The notes under the pieces were generated by a model. The model did no database searches. It was not told the DNA's origin and saw only the letters and a list, made by a program, of their open reading frames with translations. Below, piece by piece: positions 61,667-64,000 of a stretch of 64,000 bases of DNA. This DNA is from Flavobacterium sp. ALD4. GTDB taxonomy: Bacteria; Bacteroidota; Bacteroidia; Flavobacteriales; Flavobacteriaceae. The stretch spans positions 1 to 64,000 of the forward strand of contig NZ_PJBJ01000023.1 of assembly GCF_002836475.1 (NCBI RefSeq), read 5' to 3'. Every line of letters starts with the position of its first letter. The first letter of the stretch is position 1. Made by a program: the position numbers and the translations under genes.

Positions 61667-63361
61667 ATGGGAACAAATAAAATATCTGGTGCAGAAGCTG
61701 TAATTAGATGCTTATTGGAGGAAGGAGTGGATTTGGTTTATGGCTACCCTGGTGGGGCTATCATGCCAGTTTATGACGAATTATATAAATTTAAAGATCA
61801 ATTACACCATGTTTTAGTACGCCACGAACAAGGGGCGACACACGCTGCACAAGGATACGCAAGAGCCACCGGAAAAGTGGGGGTAGCAATCGCAACTTCA
61901 GGTCCTGGAGCCACAAATCTAGTAACGGGAATCGCGGATGCACAAATTGATTCTACACCGATGGTCTGTATTACAGGACAAGTTGGTAAGCATTTGTTAG
62001 GATCTGATGCCTTTCAGGAAACGGATATTATTGGAATTTCAACTCCTGTAACCAAATGGAATTATCAGATTACCGAAGCTTCTGAGATACCTGAAATAAT
62101 GGCAAAGGCTTTTTACATTGCACGATCAGGACGTCCAGGACCCGTTTTAGTGGATATCACTAAAAATGCGCAATTTGATGAGTTTGAGTTCAGTTATAAA
62201 AAATGTACAAAGATTAGAAGTTATAATCCAAAACCAACTTTAAACATTGAAAAAGTAAAGGAAGCTGCGGAATTAATCAATAATGCTAAAAAACCCTTTA
62301 TTCTTTTTGGTCAAGGAGTTATTTTAGGACAAGCCGAAGAAGAATTCAAAGCATTTGTTGAAAAATCGGGTATTCCAGCTGCATGGACTATTTTAGGTCT
62401 TTCTGCATTACCAACGGAGCATCCTTTAAACGTAGGCATGTTAGGAATGCATGGAAACTACGGACCCAACGTATTGACCAATGAATGTGATGTTTTAATT
62501 GCAATTGGAATGCGTTTTGATGATCGCGTTACAGGAAATTTGGATGGATATGCAAAACAGGCTAAAGTAATTCATTTTGAAATTGATCCGTCTGAAGTGG
62601 ACAAAAATGTAAAGACGGAAGTGTCTGTTTTAGCTGATGTTAAGGAATCATTGACCGCTTTACTTTCTTTTATCGAAGGAAAAACACATGAATCTTGGCA
62701 TAATAAATTCAAAGAATTATATGAAATTGAATTAGAAACGGTAATTAACGAGGAATTGAAACCTAAGAAGGAAGGAATTTCAATGGGGGAAACTATTGAA
62801 ATGATCAACAAGCACTCTAAAGGTGATGCGATCATGGTTTCTGATGTGGGACAACACCAAATGTTTACCTGCAGGTATGCCAAATTCAATTCTTCTAAAA
62901 GTAATGTTACCTCTGGAGGATTAGGAACGATGGGATTTGCATTACCGGCAGCTATTGGTGCTAAAATGGGTATGCCAGACAGGGAAGTGGTTGCAGTTAT
63001 CGGTGATGGTGGATTCCAAATGACGATACAGGAATTAGGAACTATTTTTCAGACGAAAGTACCAGTTAAAATTGTTATACTCAATAATGAATTTTTAGGT
63101 ATGGTGCGTCAATGGCAACAGTTGTTTTTTGATAAGCGATATGCTTCTACTGAGATGACCAACCCGAATTTTGTCGCTATTGCAGAGGGCTACTATATTA
63201 AAGCAAAAAAGGTAATCAAAAGAGAAGATTTAGATGCTGCTGTCGCTGAAATGATGGCTTCAAAAGATTCTTATTTACTCGAAGTTATGGTAGAGAAGGA
63301 GAATAATGTATTCCCAATGATTCCAACAGGAGCTTCTGTTTCTGAAATCAGATTAAGTTAA
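61667..63361 (+). CDS. ilvB: acetolactate synthase large subunit
   Basis: This 564-aa TPP and FAD enzyme condenses pyruvate with pyruvate or 2-oxobutyrate. Catalytic Glu54 lies in VRHEQGATHAAQGYARATGKVG. SGPGATNLVTG, PVLVDITKNAQ and the TPP motif GDGGFQMTIQELGTIFQTKVPVKIVILNN are present, then GMVRQWQQLFFDKRYAST. It pairs with the small subunit 4 bp downstream. Confidence 0.97.
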   Translation: MGTNKISGAEAVIRCLLEEGVDLVYGYPGGAIMPVYDELYKFKDQLHHVLVRHEQGATHAAQGYARATGKVGVAIATSGPGATNLVTGIADAQIDSTPMVCITGQVGKHLLGSDAFQETDIIGISTPVTKWNYQITEASEIPEIMAKAFYIARSGRPGPVLVDITKNAQFDEFEFSYKKCTKIRSYNPKPTLNIEKVKEAAELINNAKKPFILFGQGVILGQAEEEFKAFVEKSGIPAAWTILGLSALPTEHPLNVGMLGMHGNYGPNVLTNECDVLIAIGMRFDDRVTGNLDGYAKQAKVIHFEIDPSEVDKNVKTEVSVLADVKESLTALLSFIEGKTHESWHNKFKELYEIELETVINEELKPKKEGISMGETIEMINKHSKGDAIMVSDVGQHQMFTCRYAKFNSSKSNVTSGGLGTMGFALPAAIGAKMGMPDREVVAVIGDGGFQMTIQELGTIFQTKVPVKIVILNNEFLGMVRQWQQLFFDKRYASTEMTNPNFVAIAEGYYIKAKKVIKREDLDAAVAEMMASKDSYLLEVMVEKENNVFPMIPTGASVSEIRLS

Positions 63362-63365
63362 TATT

Positions 63366-63893
63366 ATGGAAAATAAAACATTCACTATTTCTGTTTATTC
63401 AGAAAACAACCTTGGTCTATTGAACAGAATATCAGGTGTATTCTTAAAAAGACACATTAACATAATCAGTTTAAATGTCTCAGAATCAGAGATTGAAAAT
63501 GTTTCTAAGTTCATTATTGTGGTTCACACTACAGAAAAATGGGTGCGAAATATTGTAGGTCAAATCGAAAAACAGATTGAAGTCATTAAGACTTTTTATC
63601 ATACTGATGAAGAAACGATCTTTTTAGAAAACGCAATATTTAAAATAGATTCGGCTCTATTATTTGATGAAAAGCAAATTCAAAATATAATAAAAGAAAG
63701 TAACTCGGAAATAGTTACCGTATCTAGAGACTTTTTTGTGATTTCAAAGTCGGGAAAACGTTCAGATATTAATGACTTATATAACAAGTTAAAACCTTTC
63801 GGAATCATGCAGTTTGTGCGTTCAGGAAGAATTTCAGTTTCAAAGGAGAAGATGCAAATATCACTATTATTAGAAGAACTAAAAAACAAATAA
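63366..63893 (+). CDS. ilvN: acetolactate synthase small (regulatory) subunit
   Basis: This 175-aa protein has an N-terminal ACT domain (FTISVYSENNLGLLNRISGVFLKRHINIISLNVSES, about 5-75) that binds valine in this family, and a C-terminal ACT-like domain (DFFVISKSGKRSDINDLYNKLKPFGIMQFVRSGRISVSK). It gives feedback control and stimulates the large subunit. It is 4 bp after ilvB and 10 bp before ilvC. Confidence 0.93.
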   Translation: MENKTFTISVYSENNLGLLNRISGVFLKRHINIISLNVSESEIENVSKFIIVVHTTEKWVRNIVGQIEKQIEVIKTFYHTDEETIFLENAIFKIDSALLFDEKQIQNIIKESNSEIVTVSRDFFVISKSGKRSDINDLYNKLKPFGIMQFVRSGRISVSKEKMQISLLLEELKNK

Positions 63894-63903
63894 AAATTAG
63901 ACA

Positions 63904-64000
63904 ATGGCAAATTATTTCAATTCATTACCACTTAGATTACAATTAGAACAATTAGGCGTTTGCGAATTCATGGACCAATCAGAATTTGCTGATGGTATAA
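63904..64000 (+). CDS. ilvC: ketol-acid reductoisomerase, N-terminal fragment (cut by window end)
   Basis: The first 32 codons read [19 protein letters not shown] followed by [13 protein letters not shown], closely like the start of the long class II IlvC of E. coli (MANYFNTLNLRQQL...). The frame is open to the last complete codon of the window. It reduces and isomerises acetohydroxy acids. It starts 10 bp after ilvN. Confidence 0.9.
   Translation, partial: MANYFNSLPLRLQLEQLGVCEFMDQSEFADGI

Overview
The window looks like chromosomal DNA of a Flavobacterium-like member of the Bacteroidetes. The DNA is AT-rich and start codons lack clear Shine-Dalgarno sequences. Promoters fit the Bacteroidetes pattern (TTTG or TTG, about 19-21 bases, then TAnnTTTG). 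The gene content is typical of that group: fused E1 alpha/beta dehydrogenase, RsmD next to a DUF3822-type protein, a TonB receptor with a small Cys-rich secreted partner, short LeuA, and small proteins usually mislabelled PRPP synthetase. This placement is inferred from gene content and was not tested by phylogeny. Layout: 1-2.1 kb holds the N-terminal part of a large secreted protein and a 42-aa membrane protein not previously called; a 19-bp element is repeated upstream of each. 2.5-6.0 kb is a polyphosphate module (SixA-like phosphatase, ppk, short ppx). 6.3-9.3 kb carries dnaX, split by an A10 tract that contains the classic A AAA AAG slippery heptamer, and a MidA-type methyltransferase. 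9.3-10.9 kb has three tandem paralogous small proteins and the RNase P RNA. 11-19 kb has panE, rsmD-DUF3822, a RecD-like helicase, an acyltransferase, kdsB, a K+ channel, a spermidine-synthase-like protein and a PlsC-type acyltransferase. 19.1-24.8 kb has an XRE regulator divergent from an M14 peptidase, with about six palindromic operator-like sites between them, then an Lrp regulator, PEP carboxylase and a DinB protein. 24.8-31.8 kb (minus strand) carries a DNA glycosylase and recQ, an acidic-tailed protein, a deoxyhypusine-synthase-family enzyme, arginine decarboxylase and aroB. 32-37 kb has proline dehydrogenase, a porin, an ABC exporter and tRNA-Val. At 37.1-37.6 kb tRNA-Val is followed by a terminator, a tiny GIY-YIG nuclease gene, a second degenerate copy of the tRNA 3' end and a second terminator, which looks like a tRNA-end-associated mobile unit. 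37.6-51.2 kb is mixed metabolism and envelope (TonB receptor, bestrophin, acyl-CoA oxidase, LLM oxidoreductase, transglutaminase, orphan solute-binding protein, acetyltransferase, reductase, nucleoside phosphorylase, SUI1, 2OG dioxygenase) with a decayed GxxExxY gene. 51.4-55.2 kb has the fused E1 and a DUF885 lipoprotein. 57.5-64 kb is the branched-chain amino acid operon leuA-leuB-ilvD-ilvB-ilvN-ilvC, cut by the window end. How the genes work together: ppk and ppx make and remove polyphosphate. Arginine decarboxylase and the DHS-like enzyme are probably polyamine genes. The leu/ilv genes run from pyruvate and 2-oxobutyrate towards valine, isoleucine and leucine; leuC and leuD are not in the window. 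Most other genes are single housekeeping functions separated by strong hairpin terminators, and there is no phage, large island or CRISPR array. The points most worth following are the GIY-YIG/tRNA-tail unit, the dnaX frameshift site, the multi-site XRE operator, the shared upstream element near the left end, and the small ORF at the canonical promoter upstream of arginine decarboxylase.
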